64,000 nt of DNA from Parus major (GCF_001522545.3 NC_031774.1:52296269-52360268), one strand, 5' to 3'; shown: positions 23,416 to 37,024, numbered from the stretch's first letter. The notes: a model not told the origin generated them from the sequence alone. Made by a program: numbers and translations.

Positions 23416-26400
23416 AAAGTAAAACTGTAGCCTCAGAGTATCTGTAATGACCTACATACCAATGAGGTAACTGCCTTCTTAGCCAGTTGCTGCATAAATT
23501 ACCTAAATTACCTAAATTGAATCTAGTCTTTTTGGCATGAGGAAAACCTTCAGAACATGATGTGATGCAGCAGTGTCTGCCAAACTTGTCAAACTAATAG
23601 AATATCCTCACTGTTTTTTTTATACCTATACTGGTCAATAAAAACCTATACACAGACGCAGCAGGAATTGCTTTCTTCAGAAATAGACACCTACAAGGCT
23701 ACTTTCTAAGGCCTCCTTTCACATTCTCTAAATATAGGAGGTACACTGAGTCTGGGTAGGCTAATTTAGAGATGGGCCCCATGGAGGGCTTGGGCAGAAC
23801 TATCACGTGAAAGGCAGGTCCTTCTTGTCCAAATCATATGGGGAGCAGGGAATGGTATAGGATTGTGAAAGGGCAAAGTTCATTTAAAATCGTTCTCTCA
23901 AACTCTTCTCATCTGGGCTATCAGTCTCGGTTCTAGAGCTTTTGGAGGCTGTCCACAGATTGAGTTTTTAAGAATATTTGCTCTCAGGTAAGTGACAGAC
24001 AAGCCTGCAGAGCTAAGACACACCATCCATCCTGTAGGAGCGAATTATGCAAACATCTCACTGATGTTTTAAGTGTAAGCCTTGATACCAGTGAGGTACA
24101 TATCTTGCTTTCTTCTGTATCTTGTTGTGAAGATACAGAAGAAATAAAGAGTGAAGACATGGAATTCCATGAAGACTTGGAACATCTTTGAACTCAGTAC
24201 TTTTAAGTGGATTTATCTGTGAACAAGTAAGAAAATGTCTTGTTAAAACAGATTTAGAAATTTAGAATTTCAATAGAAAATATAAGAATTATAGCATCTG
24301 AAAGTTAAGCAAAAGCTCCACAGTACATACTTGCTGTAGGAAGAAGGAGGCAGCAAGGAGAGAGGATTCATATCCAAACCCCTGGGAATAAGATCATCTG
24401 TCCTTATCCTGCATCTGCTCTGTTTCCCAGGAGACAGGATGAGGAACAAAATATCTAGCACAGGCAGTTCTGTTTGCTATTGATTTTTAGAGTGACTCTG
24501 CCCTTCTCAGCCCCATGTCCTGTCTACCATCCATCTAGCCACAGGCACATTCAGAGAAGCCATTTTCTGTACAGACATAATTGGTCATTGGCACAGAAAC
24601 GACAGAAACTATTGTCACACAGCAGAAGCATTTCCATTTCCCTTTCCCTCGGGGCAAACTGTATTACCGTGAAGTCCCCAGTCCAGTGCAGCTGGGTACT
24701 GCCCCTGAAATACCCTCTTAACCAAGACAAATACCAACAATGAAAAGTGGATGTAAAATGGCCTTCCATAAAAAATGAGAAATTCCAATCAACTTTGGAT
24801 GCCAAGTGAATTTGGTATAATTCCATACAGAGTATTAGCTAAGGAAGAGACAAAAGCATTTAATGGAAGAAAGGGGTATAAAATTTTGGCAACTACTGTG
24901 CCATGTGCAGAAAAGGAATACCTCAAGTGAAAGGGAGTTTACTGATAAATCTAACTTGGGAACAAGAATTTCAGATAGTGACCATGCCACAAACAATTCT
25001 TTCAGCTCTTTCAACTCAAGAAAGATGAAGCAAATAGGAGCAGAGAAGGGCAAATTGAATAATTAGGGAGATGTAGAATCTCTTTTAAAGAGATTAGGAG
25101 TTCAGTTTGTTTAGCCAAGCAAATTGATGGCCATGAGGGGAGAAAGGTGTGCAGAATCTGCTGCACAGGTGAGTAAAGGAAGAGCCAGCTAAGAGAGTTA
25201 TGCAAGGAAGAACCTTCTTTTGCTACAATAATTTAATTAAACATAAAAGAGAAGTGTCACTTGTGCAGATTTCCTTAGAAATCCAAACACATAGAGAAAT
25301 GAGGCAAATCACTGGCCAGGGAAAAGAGCCAGGGAAAAAATAACACAATTTGGCACAATATATATATGCATAATATTACCCTTGAGAATGCACAGTGGAG
25401 AAGTGATGTTCTTGGGCAGGAAGGGCAAGACACCCGCTTGGTTTTCAATGGACTTTGATAATTACATTTAGAAAAAGACCAGATTAGGTGGTTATCTGTA
25501 ATGGCTTTTAGACTTTGGAGATTTAGTTGTCTTTCTTTCATCAGTAGGAGAAATTTCTATTTGGCATTAGCATTTCTTATGATTAGCTTATGCATAAGCT
25601 TTAATAAAATGCAGCATCTTAAAAATCAAGCTTCCTTCTTCTCTAAATACATGTAGGAGCCTCAGTGAGAACAAAGTGAATAGGTCTCCTATATCTGTGT
25701 GAGGAAGGACCAGTTTTCCCGGTGCTGAGGCAAGTTTATATTCTGCCTCTGCCTGATGTTGATTGGAAAAAAATACTGCTTTTCCTACATTTTCAAAGAT
25801 TCACCTCTCAAAAGAAGAAAAATCTCATACTGTTTAATGAAATTATCCCAGATTTACACTGCTGTGTGAAATTACAGTCACAGCCCCCACAGGTTGGTTG
25901 TTTTGTTTTGGGGTGGTTTTTTTTAGGAAAAAACATTTTTCATAATGAATCTCTGGAGGATTTAATGAGAAAAGGTTATCTAAAAGCCTCCTTTGCCAAG
26001 GATCCTACAAGGACTACTGAAATTACCAAGGAAAGAGTCTCACCTAATCTAATTGCAGGTAATCTGGCAGCCAAACTGGATGAATTAGCAGATCTCTAAA
26101 GAAATGCTGACAAACCATATAGAGTTGGTGTTCTAAGAGAGGGAAGGGGACAATGGAAGCAGTAAGAAAGCAGGCACGTAGAAATCAGTAAAGGTGATTC
26201 TTTTTTTCCTCTGCTTTTACCTATGTGTTCCTGGGTTTGAACAAGGACACATGATTTTGTGTTTGGAAGAGTCTGCTTCTTGTGTTTGTGGAAAAAACTT
26301 TTTTCCTATCAACACTAGGCCTTATCCCAACATAAAGGTAAAAAAAGGGAGCTGCGTCATAGTTGGGAAGTTAGGATATAGGAGGGTGAACAGGAAATAC

Positions 26401-28569
26401 TGTACCACAGATGGAATGTTATTATTCCAGTAGTGGCCATGGCTGATATTCCATCAACAGCATGTTTTTTATTTCCTCTGGAGGATCTAATACATTTCTG
26501 CAATGGTTCAGTGGCTGAGGTAGGTGAATACAGAAATAAATGTAACTTCCTGTGACTCATATGCAGCAATTAATAATCCTCATAACCTTGAATGAGTTGA
26601 AACCTCAGGAGAGAATAAACTCACTGAGAAGTGAAAGTATGGAGGAAGGAAAGAAGGAACATAAATGGAATGTTATCTTTCTTCAAGCATATGCACTAAA
26701 AGTCATGCAGAGTGAGTATGGAGAAGAGAATATTTCCAAGCTAGAAAGGTGATGGTAGTCAACCATCAGCTGACTATGGAACATGGAAACAAGTGAGGAA
26801 GAAAGTCACTTCATCTTTCAATGAAATGAGATGTATGACAGAAGGTAGAACAGAAATTACTGGTGGAGTATAGTGACTATATAGTGGTGTAAACATTCCC
26901 TTGTAGAGGTGGCAATCTATTCCTTGAATGCAAGGAGTAAAAATACAAGTCTAATTATCATCACAAGCTCTCCTCCATGAATCCTCAACCTGTTCAGAAT
27001 TATGATGTTTAAAGTAGGATCTTGGAGAATAATGACAATGTCTGTAAACTCATATAGCACAGCGTATTAGAACTTGTCAAAGGGTGGAATCCTTAGCTCC
27101 TTGATCACTTACTACTTTGAAGATAACAATGGGAATTGGGATATATAAATATATCTGTGTTGCTGAAATTGTCTAGTCTCATCTTTCTCTATGTTCACAT
27201 TAATATTGACATGCAAATTCTCTAGCTTTCCAGTGGTTATTTTAACTGTATTACCTGAGGTTTAGAAGTCTGTTTTTCATAACAGAACTGTTTTAAAGCT
27301 AATTGAGCTTTAAAACAAAACATTTGCAAAAAATGCTTTCATTCAGTATGTTATTTTCTTTAGCAGCAGCACAGCTCTGTAGTAACTGAGAGATGAAAAA
27401 ATATCTTGCTAAAAAAATGTCCAGTGTAAGTATCCTGCTCTGTTTTAAAAAATATAACAGAAATTAACTGTTAAGACTTGAATTTACACTGCACGCTTTA
27501 TTTCCTTGTTATTTCTCTGTGGAGAGAAAACAGCAGGGAAAAGCAAACTGGCTTTCATTTGTTACAGCTTCCTGGAAATCCCTGTGACTCTGAAAAAGGA
27601 GAATTCACTTGCATGTAAATAAAGTGTATTGACTTGGGAGTCAGGATCACGATCAGTGTTTATTTTACTTAGAATTAATGCCTTGCTTGACAGTGAGTTC
27701 CCAATGGTAAGTTCAGGCATTTGACAATGAGTCAAGCAAAGCAAAACAGAGTCATTTTACCCAAAGTGCCTGAACTCCCTGATAAAAAGGTAGCTCTGCA
27801 TGCAGTAATTGCATAGATGAACAAAAGAGTTGGGCTAAAATTGTGCCTGGGACTGTGCACTTCACACTTCTGAGTATTGAGCACTGGTTTTTATGTTTCC
27901 TCTTTTCCATAAAGGAAAAGATGTTCTTGTAGGAAATACAAACTAAAAACATATGCAACTGTCAAGTGGTTGTGATGAAAAGCCAGACAGGTTGCTGAAT
28001 CTGGCCTTTCAATATTTATTATTGCCAGGATGCTTTTAAACAGCTCTTAAGCAGCACTTGAAATTAGTCCAATGTAGTACTTGATTGTGGCCCATATTTC
28101 TAAAATGAAGTCATTGATTTTACAGACTATAAGACTGAAAAAATATAAAGTTCTCTTTTTGGTAGGAAGATCCTCTAAGACAGAAGGACATATTTTTTTT
28201 AGTACAATGGTGTGCTGGTGGCATTTGGCCATTGTCAACCCAACACAAATAGTAAAATAAAATGACTCACACTTCTTAAATGACGTGAACCTGAATTTCT
28301 TTAGAGGCTTTCCCCATTTGTGGATGTCAGTTAAGCTGACCTTAGTTTGTTGTGTGTATTTCTCACACTGTTGCACTTAAAAAACTGAATAGCTTTGTTC
28401 TGCATTAGTTGAACGGTTCACTTTTTGCTCTCCCACTGTGAATTACAAACCTCCCTCTCTCTACTGGGAGAAGAGAGAAATTGGTATATTGAGACTAAAG
28501 ATCCCACCACTGTAAATAATGTGTTTTGGGGTTTTGTTTTGGTATGCACATAGATGTCAGCAGAAAATC
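23416..28569. other. Intergenic DNA, no gene seen
   Basis: About 5 kb with no recognised gene. It contains a perfect 15-bp inverted repeat (24109-24144), a full-consensus splice-donor-like site CAG|GTAAGT at 23985-23993, and T/G-rich microsatellite stretches. A 125-codon open frame at 25722-26099 has no homology I recognise. Older unidentified repeats may be present. Confidence 0.45.
24109..24144. repeat. Perfect 15-bp inverted repeat with 6-nt loop
   Basis: TTTCTTCTGTATCTT (24109-24123), loop GTTGTG, then AAGATACAGAAGAAA (24130-24144). The arms are exact reverse complements. The stem is too short for a microRNA precursor. It may be a mutational palindrome or a transposon end. Confidence 0.9.
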
Positions 28570-28738
28570 ATGGTGACCTTGGTGATAGACACAGGATCTC
28601 ACCATCCTTGGAGTGTTTAAGCAAAGACTAGACATGGCACTTAGTGCCATGGTCTAGTTGACATGGTGGTCGTTGGTCATAGGTTGGACTTGATGATCTC
28701 AGAGGTTTTTTCTAACCTAATTGATTCTATGATTCTGT
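28570..28738 (+). mobile_element. CR1 LINE 3' tail
   Basis: Forward-oriented CR1 terminus: TGGAGTGTTTAAGCAAAGAC, GGTTGGACTTGATGATCTCA, then a final ATTGATTCTATGATTCTG tail. Confidence 0.92.
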
Positions 28739-30034
28739 AATATACCACAGACAGGATGTCTCGATAATTTGATCAAAAAATCAGGGCATGCAGCATAACT
28801 AGTTCTTTAAAAGAAAATGGAAATGTGGACAGTGAATAATTTTTACTGCTAGATGAACCTGGATAATTCTCATGTAGATGAGACAGGAAAAACAAGATCC
28901 AAATGAAGAGGAAGTCTTTGCATATTTCAGGTCAGGCAGTAGCTTCAGGAAAAATCACGTTCACCAAGTCTCTCCTATTTTCTTCTGTGTGCCATAAACA
29001 GAGAGGAGTAAAACTGCACTTTAGCTCCATTGAGTTAATCAACCTTCCTGCAGGAGGGAGCTTATAGTGTATGCTGTTTATGTGGGAAATTGCCAGGATG
29101 CAAATACTTGATTAGCCAGCATATTATGAATCAGGGTCATAGCTGGAGTAGTTGCTTTGTTCAGGGATGCTCACATCCCTGGGGTAAGCAGCTAATTGCA
29201 GGAAATCTTTTAAAGCAAGTGTGTGATAGGAAGAATGCAATGAATATTGTTTATTCAAAAGGCAGGAGTGGCTCCTTTGAATCAGTTCTCTTGCATAATT
29301 ATGTAATTAGGGCATGTTCTATTTTTAATTAAATCTGTTGCATATTCATGAGAATACTCTGAACCTGTGAACCAATTGACATAACTCTTTAAAATGTAGT
29401 TTGTATAAAGGAATGCCCTTCAATCTTTTTTCCCCTTTTGTATTACTGTGCAAACATATATTTCACATTGTTATAGTTGGGTTGTATTGCCTGTCAAAAC
29501 TAAAATGTGGTTAATTAAACTATTGATATAAAATTGCCAGAATAAAGTTTTAAATGGAGTTAAACAACACATGAAACTGCTGCTCAGAAATACTTGTATC
29601 AAAACTGGTTTTTGCTGGACAGCTGGATCTGTGTAAGACATCAGTCAGAGTGGAATTCAGTAAGTATACTTTATTTCCCTTAGCCTTTTAAATCCAGCAG
29701 TGATCCTCTGTATTTGCAGTCTGCAGACTATCCATGTTCCCCTAACTTTGCTTTGTTTCTTGTGGGCTTCTGTGACTCTTCCTGTTCTTCTGCCTCTTTG
29801 ACAACAGCATTAGTTTTGATTCTTCTTCTGACTTCCTGCTTATTCTTGGGAGTCTTGCTTTCTCACCCAGTTCTTGTTCTCACATCTGCTATTCTGTAGA
29901 CTTGCTCAGCATTGTACATGAAGGCAAACATACGTAAGCTCTGCTTTCCTTGAATATTTTAAATATTACCACTTAGGTGAGACTGCATATTTTGATTTAT
30001 CACTATACCTCTATGCTCTTCTATTAGGTTATGA
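28739..30034. other. Intergenic DNA, no gene seen
   Basis: AT-rich; only short chance open frames. No repeat or RNA gene recognised. Confidence 0.5.
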
Positions 30035-30113
30035 TTAATAGACTGTATGTACTGCAGGGACTAGACAATCATTGCAGGTCCCCTCCAATTGAATGATTCT
30101 ATTCTATTCTATG
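30035..30113 (+). mobile_element. Very short CR1 LINE tail
   Basis: Only the last ~75 bp of CR1 remain (GACTAGACAATCATTGCAGG, CCCTCCAATTGAATG), closing with an ATTCT-repeat tail. It is an extreme 5' truncation. Confidence 0.75.
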
Positions 30114-30228
30114 TGGAGCTCAGGTGATAATGCATCACAATATAACTCTTTCATAAAATTAGGTTGTCACTAATCCCTGATGATTTACAATGTACATTTT
30201 ACTGCCTCGCTATTTAATGTTTTGGCTT

Positions 30229-30297
30229 TTGATGTTGTTGTGTTTTGGTGGGTTTTTGTTTGGGTTTTGTTTGTTTGTTTTTTTCTTTTTTTTTCTA
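30229..30297. repeat. T/G-rich low-complexity tract
   Basis: A run of GTTTT/GTTTG-like units ending in long T tracts, of the kind common in avian introns and spacers. Confidence 0.8.
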
Positions 30298-30682
30298 TCT
30301 TAGACCTCAATTCCTTCCATCTTTCCTTTCTGGGCTTAACCTCTACCTAGTAGATCATAACATGAACAAAATACTGTAGCCGTTCCTCCCTCTCTAGCAT
30401 GAGTGGGAATGAAATTGGAAGCTGCAAAGAAACAGTTCTTGTGACAAGTGTCACTGAGTTCTCACTGAAGTATTATTTTCATGTGTAAACCTGTTTAAGA
30501 GAAGGGATCTTTCATTTATTTCCATGCAGAACAAAGACAAGGGAATTGACAGAAATTAGCAACAGACACTAAGCTCTATTTGGGGGCCCAACTTTCAACA
30601 CAGAACTCATCTTTCAGCCCATTTCTCTGTGTGACTTGTTCCACCAGCTGCTGCACACTGTGGAGATTTTCATGTGCATTTC

Positions 30683-31150
30683 ACAGAGTTATTGTTGGAA
30701 GAGCCCTTCAAGATTATCCAGTCCAACCATCCATCCAGCACTGCCCCTGTAACCTGATAACCACTAAACCTCATTGCCCAGTGCCACATCCAGATGCCTC
30801 TTGAACACCTCTGGGCAACCTATTCCAATGCCTGGCCACCCTAACAGTGAAATTTTTTTGTGTAATACCCAATCTGAATCTCCCCTGTCCCACTGGAGGA
30901 CATTTCCTCTTGTCCTTCTCACTGCAGTCATGGTAAAAGAGACCAGCCCCCAACTCACTACACCATCCTGTCATGTAGTTGTAGAGAGTGATGAGGTTTC
31001 TTCTGAGCCTCCTCTTCTTGAAACTAAACCAACTCGGGTCCCTCAGCCATTCCTCATACAACAGGTTTTCTAAACCTTTCACGAGCCTTGCTGCACTTTG
31101 CTGGCCACACTGCAGCACCTCAATGTCCTTTTTTAAAGGGAGTGGAAGAT
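30683..31150 (-). mobile_element. CR1 LINE 3' fragment upstream of the KLC1 promoter
   Basis: The plus strand is the complement of a CR1 3' end: TTGGAAGAGCCCTTCAAGAT at the 3' terminus side, then TTGAACACCTCTGGGCAACC, the CACTGGAGGACATTTCCTCTT region, GTAGTTGTAGAGAGTGATGA and CTCTTCTTGAAACTAAACCA. It ends a few hundred bases before the KLC1 CpG island. Confidence 0.92.
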
Positions 31151-31617
31151 TTTCCCAGAGGCGTTCAACTGAGATGCAGTCATCAATTTCACGAGTCCTA
31201 CAGTCACCATAATCCTGAACTTCTATTCACTACAGCAGATCAAACCAGCGCCAGGAGCATCAGCAGTGGTGCCCCCTCTGGAGCGAACCCATCCCCGTGT
31301 CACCGAGGGTGCCCTGAGGAAACCTCAGGGGTCTGCTCTCCACTGACGCGCACTTGAGGCAGACGAGGCAAATCTTAGCAAGGTTTAGCGTGGCCCCCCC
31401 TGGCAGCCTCGGGGATGCAGCTGAACCCCTGACCTCCCTCAGAGCATCCAGGCCAGCGCTGCCCCGCTCCCGGAGGGGGATGTCGCCATGCCGGGGGGCG
31501 GTGGGAGAGAAGGGCGCGCGGGCGCTTGTGGGAGAAGGGGGGCCCCGCCATGTCAGGCGGGGCAGGAGGGAAGGAGGGAGGGGAGCGCGGGGCGGGACAG
31601 GGGCGGCGGCCGCAGCC

Positions 31618-31640
31618 GCAGCAGCAGCAGCAGCAGCAGC
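31618..31640 (+). repeat. (GCA)n trinucleotide repeat in the KLC1 promoter/5' leader region
   Basis: About seven and a half GCA units in a row, preceded by GCCGCA. Whether it is inside the transcribed leader depends on the unknown start site. Confidence 0.92.
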
Positions 31641-31699
31641 CGGGGCGGTGGTGGCGGCTGCCGGCAGCTGTCAGCGCCGCTCCGCCGGCGCCGACCACC

Positions 31700-31936
31700 G
31701 CGGCCCTGCTAGCGCCTTGCGGGAAGCACTGGGTGTGCCGTGGTGCTGACTCGCTTCTGTTTCGCCTTCCCTCCCTCTCTCCGGTCCTCTCTCCCCCCCC
31801 AAAAAAACCCTTTTCCTTCCTCCCTTTCGCCCGCCTATCGCTGACATCCTCCTCCGGCCGCCTCCCCGCCCCGGGCTGCGCGGCCCCCGCCGCCCAGCGA
31901 GCGCTGCGCACATCGCCCGAGCTGCAGCACCGAGCG
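31700..31936 (+). other. KLC1: KLC1 non-coding first exon (5' end approximate)
   Basis: A donor GAGCG|GTGAGC at 31936/31937 inside the CpG island fits the non-coding exon 1 known for vertebrate KLC1. The next credible exon with the KLC1 ATG begins at 48,627, with one leader base before the ATG, so exon 1 must supply the 5' UTR. The left boundary is a guess. Confidence 0.6.
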
Positions 31937-34900
31937 GTGAGCGGGGGGAGCCGCCCGGGCCGGGGCCGGCGGGCCGGGACCCGGGGTGTGTGTATTTGGG
32001 TGTGGGTGCGTGGCGTGTTCAGTTCCTCTCCCTTTTTGTCCGCCGATGCGCAAACAACAAAAGGCTGCGCGGGCCGCCCGGTCCCCCCGCAGCGCCGCCG
32101 CTGACAGCCGGCCCCGTCCTTCCCGGCGCCCAGGGCGGGGTGGGTTTTTGGGGAGGCTGTTTTTGGGCGTTTTGTCAGTTGCGCTCAGCGCTCGGCCGCG
32201 GGCAGGGGTACGTGCCTCGGGATGGGGATCGGCTCGGCTTTGTCCCCTTTTCCTCTCCCGGCTCCCCTCGGTGCTGCGGCGGGCGCCGCCCTGGGAGGCA
32301 GCGGGCAGAGCGGGCTGAGGAGGCTTCGGCCTGCGGCTCCGGGCGTGCGGCGCTTTGTCTGCGCTCCCCCCGGCTTCGGGGCTGTGCCGCTGCCAGCTCG
32401 GAACTGGTGGAAGGCGAGGCGAGGACAGGTCTTCTTTGGGCTTTGTACATAGTGACCGGAATTATACATTGTAGGTCACCTGCCGTGCTGTAGTCGGAGG
32501 CGATTCATAGACTTAGGTCTTGCCCGGATTTCTGCACCTCCAAAATAAGGAAAGCATTGGTTAAAAACACGTTAGTCTAGCAAAAATACATTGATTTAAT
32601 TGATAATTAACTGTATCTTTAAAGCAGAGATTGATTAGAAAGACACTTTAAAACGTTACTCATTTTGCTTCCTCTTTCTGTTATTTCTAAGTAACTAGAT
32701 GCCAGATTTGTGGATCTGCATAGTAGTTGTATGCAATCAGAAGGAAACTTCTTGACACTTTATTGAATTCTGTGTTCTAGGCATATTGAAGCACATTTTA
32801 ATGACCAAAGTAGCGTCACCTAATGTAATACTTTTGTGTGGTTTTTTGAAGGCAGCTAAATCAATGATGGTGCTCTTACTCCTTTTTTTCTTTTCATGTT
32901 AGTGATTTCCATTAGTAGATACGATGTAAAAGTAGTATCAGTACTCAAAATACTCATCATGAAGTCAGAATACAGACTCAGAAGATAAAACCAGCTAGGA
33001 AAAAGCGAAAGTCTGTTTTTATAGTTTGCTTTGAACAGCAAAATTGTGAGCCAGTGTCATTCATATAGTATACTTTCATGTTTACACATAAAAACACAAG
33101 AAACTAAAACAGTTAAAATTAATTTTAGCTGTTTTGTGCCTGGCAGAAGGCTTAACAATTAGTCTGCAAAGTAATTGTCTCTTTCACTTCCACTTTTGCA
33201 TTCGTCCATCTCTTAGGTAGGAAACTTGTGCACAAAGGGTGTCCATTGGAAGCTAAAAGGAACCTTTGAGATTTTAGACAGCTTAGTATTTTGATAAAAA
33301 AAGCCCAACAGAACTGAAAGCAACACCTTTTAGAATGCATAGTTGATTTAAAACTCCTTTGGAAAATAGCTTTATTTTAATTGAGTATGAATTCCAAAGC
33401 TTCAGTGAAACATGATAGAGGATGTTATAACTCTAGGGTTAGAGATACAATTGGAAATTACACATTCAGCATTTACTGGCAGCAGAAAGAAAGCTGATCC
33501 ATTTGGTGAGGCTAAGCAGAAGACCTTGTAAGTCACTTGCACAATTATTTTTGTGACCACATGGTTTAGCAGGACCTTTTCCATGAAATTAAAACAGCTA
33601 TGGAGAGGTCTGGCAGTTCCATTTAGGTAGGCATTTCACATAATGCAAAAGCATATGGGTAAATGCAGGGAATTTAAATTGTCTGTTCCTGAAACTCGCT
33701 CATCAATGCAGTATCACTTCTGCATTGTGTTGCAGTCAAAGTTTGGCAGCCTTCATGTTTCTGAAGGATGGTGATGGAGCTGGACAGTTCTGGTAATCAG
33801 AAATTCTAACAGAAATTTGATCACAGATTCCCTTTACTTGCTACCATATATAGCTAAAAAAGAGGCTAAAGTTGCCTCCAAAAGGTCCTGTGAAATAGCT
33901 TCATGAATTGTCAGATTCCTATGATATGGTTAGTAATGCCTTATTAATGGAAATTGACTCTTTTAAAAGGTCTGTGTTGGACAACAGAGAAATCACATAC
34001 ATAATTTTTAGTTAAATATGCAGGAGAACCAAACACAATCTGAATGTTTTTGACATAGAGCAAAATACACTGCATAGATGTTTAAGGCACATGAGGACAA
34101 TTGCTGTTCCCTATGTTTATGGAGAACTTGCCATGCTAACGTCAGAAACCTCTCACTCGTGTGCTGCTCACGCAGTGCACATATCTCTCCCTGTGTATCT
34201 TTTTCTGTATGCACACATACCTACATATGTCTCTTATTTAACTGGGAGTTTGGGGAAATACTGAAGCCTTATATTCAGTTTTGAGTCCATTTAATGCAGC
34301 TTCTGTTTCTCTTGAAATGTGGGCTTGTGCAGTTAGTTACTCTTTCACCTCTTCTGTTTGACTTCTCTGGCAGACATGCAGTTGGATTTACTTTGGGTTT
34401 AATAGCATCTCTCCAGCTGCATAGCTCATGATTATTTTAAAACTCAATTCAGTGTACAAATACTTGTAAAATAAAAGTTTTTATAAGAGCAGTGAAAAGT
34501 ACAGAATTTTGGGTAAATTAATCAATAAGCAAAATGTACTTTTATATTCAGTGTTGAAGAGCAGAGTAGCAGATAGTGATGGGGACAAGCATGCTAGGTC
34601 TAGTTAAATTAACATCCTTTGTAGTCAGTGAGCCTCCAGGATGTTGTTCAGGATGACACAACTGTTGTAAAAATGGATGAATTCCATCATCATTGCAGTA
34701 AAGTGGGTAGCCACAGGCTTTCTCTTAATTCAGCCTTCATAATATTTCATGGTTCCAAAGTATTTCTAATTGTTTTACAAGAACACAGTATTTACCTTGA
34801 CCAAAGTTTAGAAAAACATTTCTTTTTAATGTTAACTCTGATTTTCCTTCATGCAAAAGCGTCACAAACCTAATGTCTAAGACATATTTGCTGTAACCAA

Positions 34901-36981
34901 GTACTAGTCAGAGACACCTTGTTCACTCTAAAAAGAATCCTATTTGACTTCAAAATAGAACTGGTTGTAGTAGTTATCCTGAGTCAGTTAGCTTCAGGTG
35001 TTTTTGAGGTAATAAAGTCTTCCCAGTATTTTGTTTAGTAAAACATTTTCCTTTCTGAAAGTAGGATGTAGAATAAAATATGGTTCCTTTGAAAAGTTAC
35101 TAAATAAATGCCTGACTAGAAAAAGGTGCCCTTTTTCTGACTTGGATTTGCTGAGATATTTGTTGTCGTCATCTTCCGGGATTTAAATTGGGCACTTGGT
35201 AACGAGGATTAGAGCCAGAATTGCAGATGCTTTCAGTGATACAGGAATTACTTCCAGAGGGTTTTATGTGAGGTGTTTTGTAGTCATCAAACATGAGATT
35301 ATGCTATACATGGGCTTTTTTGTGCTAGACAATTAACATACTTAATCATAAGAGGCCTTGCTGAAAGGGCAAGCATGAGGACTGAAGGGTGTATGTATGC
35401 TTCTAGTACCCATAATATATTTGGGAATGTGAACAAAGGATGAACACTAAAGCACAGTTAACATTAGAGATGCTAATTTCTTTAAATGTGTAAAGACAGT
35501 CTCTGATAGTTGACAGTTTCTTCAGATTCAGTCATCTAAGAAAGCAGATGCAAGTAATAGTATCTCTGTGTTGATTTAATCAGTTTGTTTCTTTGAATGT
35601 AGTTTATCTCCCAGGGATGCTGTATTTAACTGCAGTCAGAAACAATCTTTACTCTGGAAGCTGTATTTTGGCATTTGGCATGTATGTGGCATTAAAATGA
35701 GTTTAGTTTGTCAAATAATTACTGTTGGTTGTGCTGCTTGTTCAAAATGAGGAAGCATGGGATCATGCCATCTAATATTTCCAACGTACTTTCCCAGTGT
35801 TGGCTGTTCAAATAGACATATTTTGTACATGGTTTCTCACTATCAAGTCTTCCTTTCAGGTGAAAGCAGTAAATATCTTTTGTGGTTAGACTTAAAAGAG
35901 AGCAGTTTCATATTTTGATTATTTTGTAAATACCCACCATAAACCCAGTTCATCATGTTTAGATTTTTTCTGGGATTATGTCAGAAACATAGCTGATTTC
36001 ATTAAATTTTGAAGTGACTAGAACAAAGGATGTCACCAATCTAGTGGGTAGTACTGGCTTCCTTAGATATCTGTATGGTTGGGATGATAGCTAATTATAT
36101 TACATTTACTATGTGATGTACCCCAGCAAAACCGTTTGAAAAGTTAACACTGCACTTATTAATGTTCAGAAGTTCAAGAAATGTCTGACATAAATCAACT
36201 TTCTGATACTACTTAAAAAGTTATATGTACAAGTTAGTCTTTTTAAAAGATAATACATATATTTTTCAGGATTACTACAATTGCTAATTCAAGAATTGTT
36301 ATCTTCATTCTTATCTGTGTTTGTATGTAGTAGTTAAGTAGATAATGTTAGCAAAAAATTAAGATTACTGGCAGTGTGCTATGATTTGAACTTGTGTGCT
36401 GTTCCACAGTGCTGAGGGTGGTGGTTTTAGGTTTTGTAAAGGATTGCATGAATTGCATTCCTGCACTGTATCTTGAGTTTGCTCCTTCCAGCTGACAGTA
36501 GCTGATTGATTTGCAAACCATGTCATACAGAATAGGGACTGGCAGGGAGGAGCAGGGTGTGTATTGGTGTGGTTCTGCTGCTTTATTTTGGTTTTCTGAA
36601 TAGAATATTGTTTTAAGATTAAGTGCTTTTATGGATGTTCCTTTATCAAACATTGTCAGCCTGAATAGTGTGGGAAAGCCACAGTTCTGTGTTCCTCTTC
36701 TGGCTTGAGCAGCTTTCATTTCAGAGAGGCTGCTGTTACTCTTTCATCCCTCCTGTCTTTGTCAGGAGTGGATTTTAGTATACCCCCATCTTTAATGTTT
36801 CATTTCTTCATGTGCTTAAATTGGATGTTCCACCCTGCTCTCCCCGAGCTCCCAATCACATTTAATGTGTATTTAAAGGGAGAAGGGTTGAAGTAAGAAG
36901 TGGATTCATCTCTCCCCCACAGTGGCAGGGTGTAGTCAGATTAATGCAACTCTAGTGGGATGATAATCTGTGAGGACATAG

Positions 36982-37024
36982 GGGAGGTTGTCGTTTTGAG
37001 CTAGGAGGGGGACTACAACCTCCC
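36982..37024. repeat. 10-bp inverted repeat in KLC1 intron 1
   Basis: GGGAGGTTGT (36982-36991) and ACAACCTCCC (37015-37024) are exact reverse complements separated by 23 nt. Function unknown. Confidence 0.7.

Larger units (their letters stand above)
31440..32440 (+). promoter_or_regulatory. KLC1: CpG-island promoter of KLC1
   Basis: About 1 kb of very high G+C and CpG content begins sharply after AT-rich spacer. It holds GC boxes (GGGGCGGGAC near 31589), a (CAG)n run and a strong exon donor at 31936/31937. No TATA box is obvious. The transcription start must lie upstream of 31936; its position is not readable. Confidence 0.8.

Noticed and set aside
23985..23993. Full-consensus splice donor CAG|GTAAGT in intergenic DNA
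   Set aside because: No matching exon or acceptor pairing could be supported; one such 9-mer is not surprising in 64 kb. It was kept as a caution for the microexon claim.
25722..26099. 125-codon plus-strand frame ending AGNLAAKLDELADL
   Set aside because: The C-terminal half looks mildly protein-like, but the rest crosses a T/G-rich tract, no family is recognised and no splice or promoter context supports it. An old unidentified repeat is possible.
30771..31118. 115-codon minus-strand frame resembling an RT-linked tail
   Set aside because: It is the CR1 3' fragment read on its sense strand; not a host gene.
31375..31911. 178-codon minus-strand frame and several plus-strand frames near the KLC1 promoter
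   Set aside because: Low-complexity reading of CpG-island and GCA-repeat DNA; no homology and no splice support.
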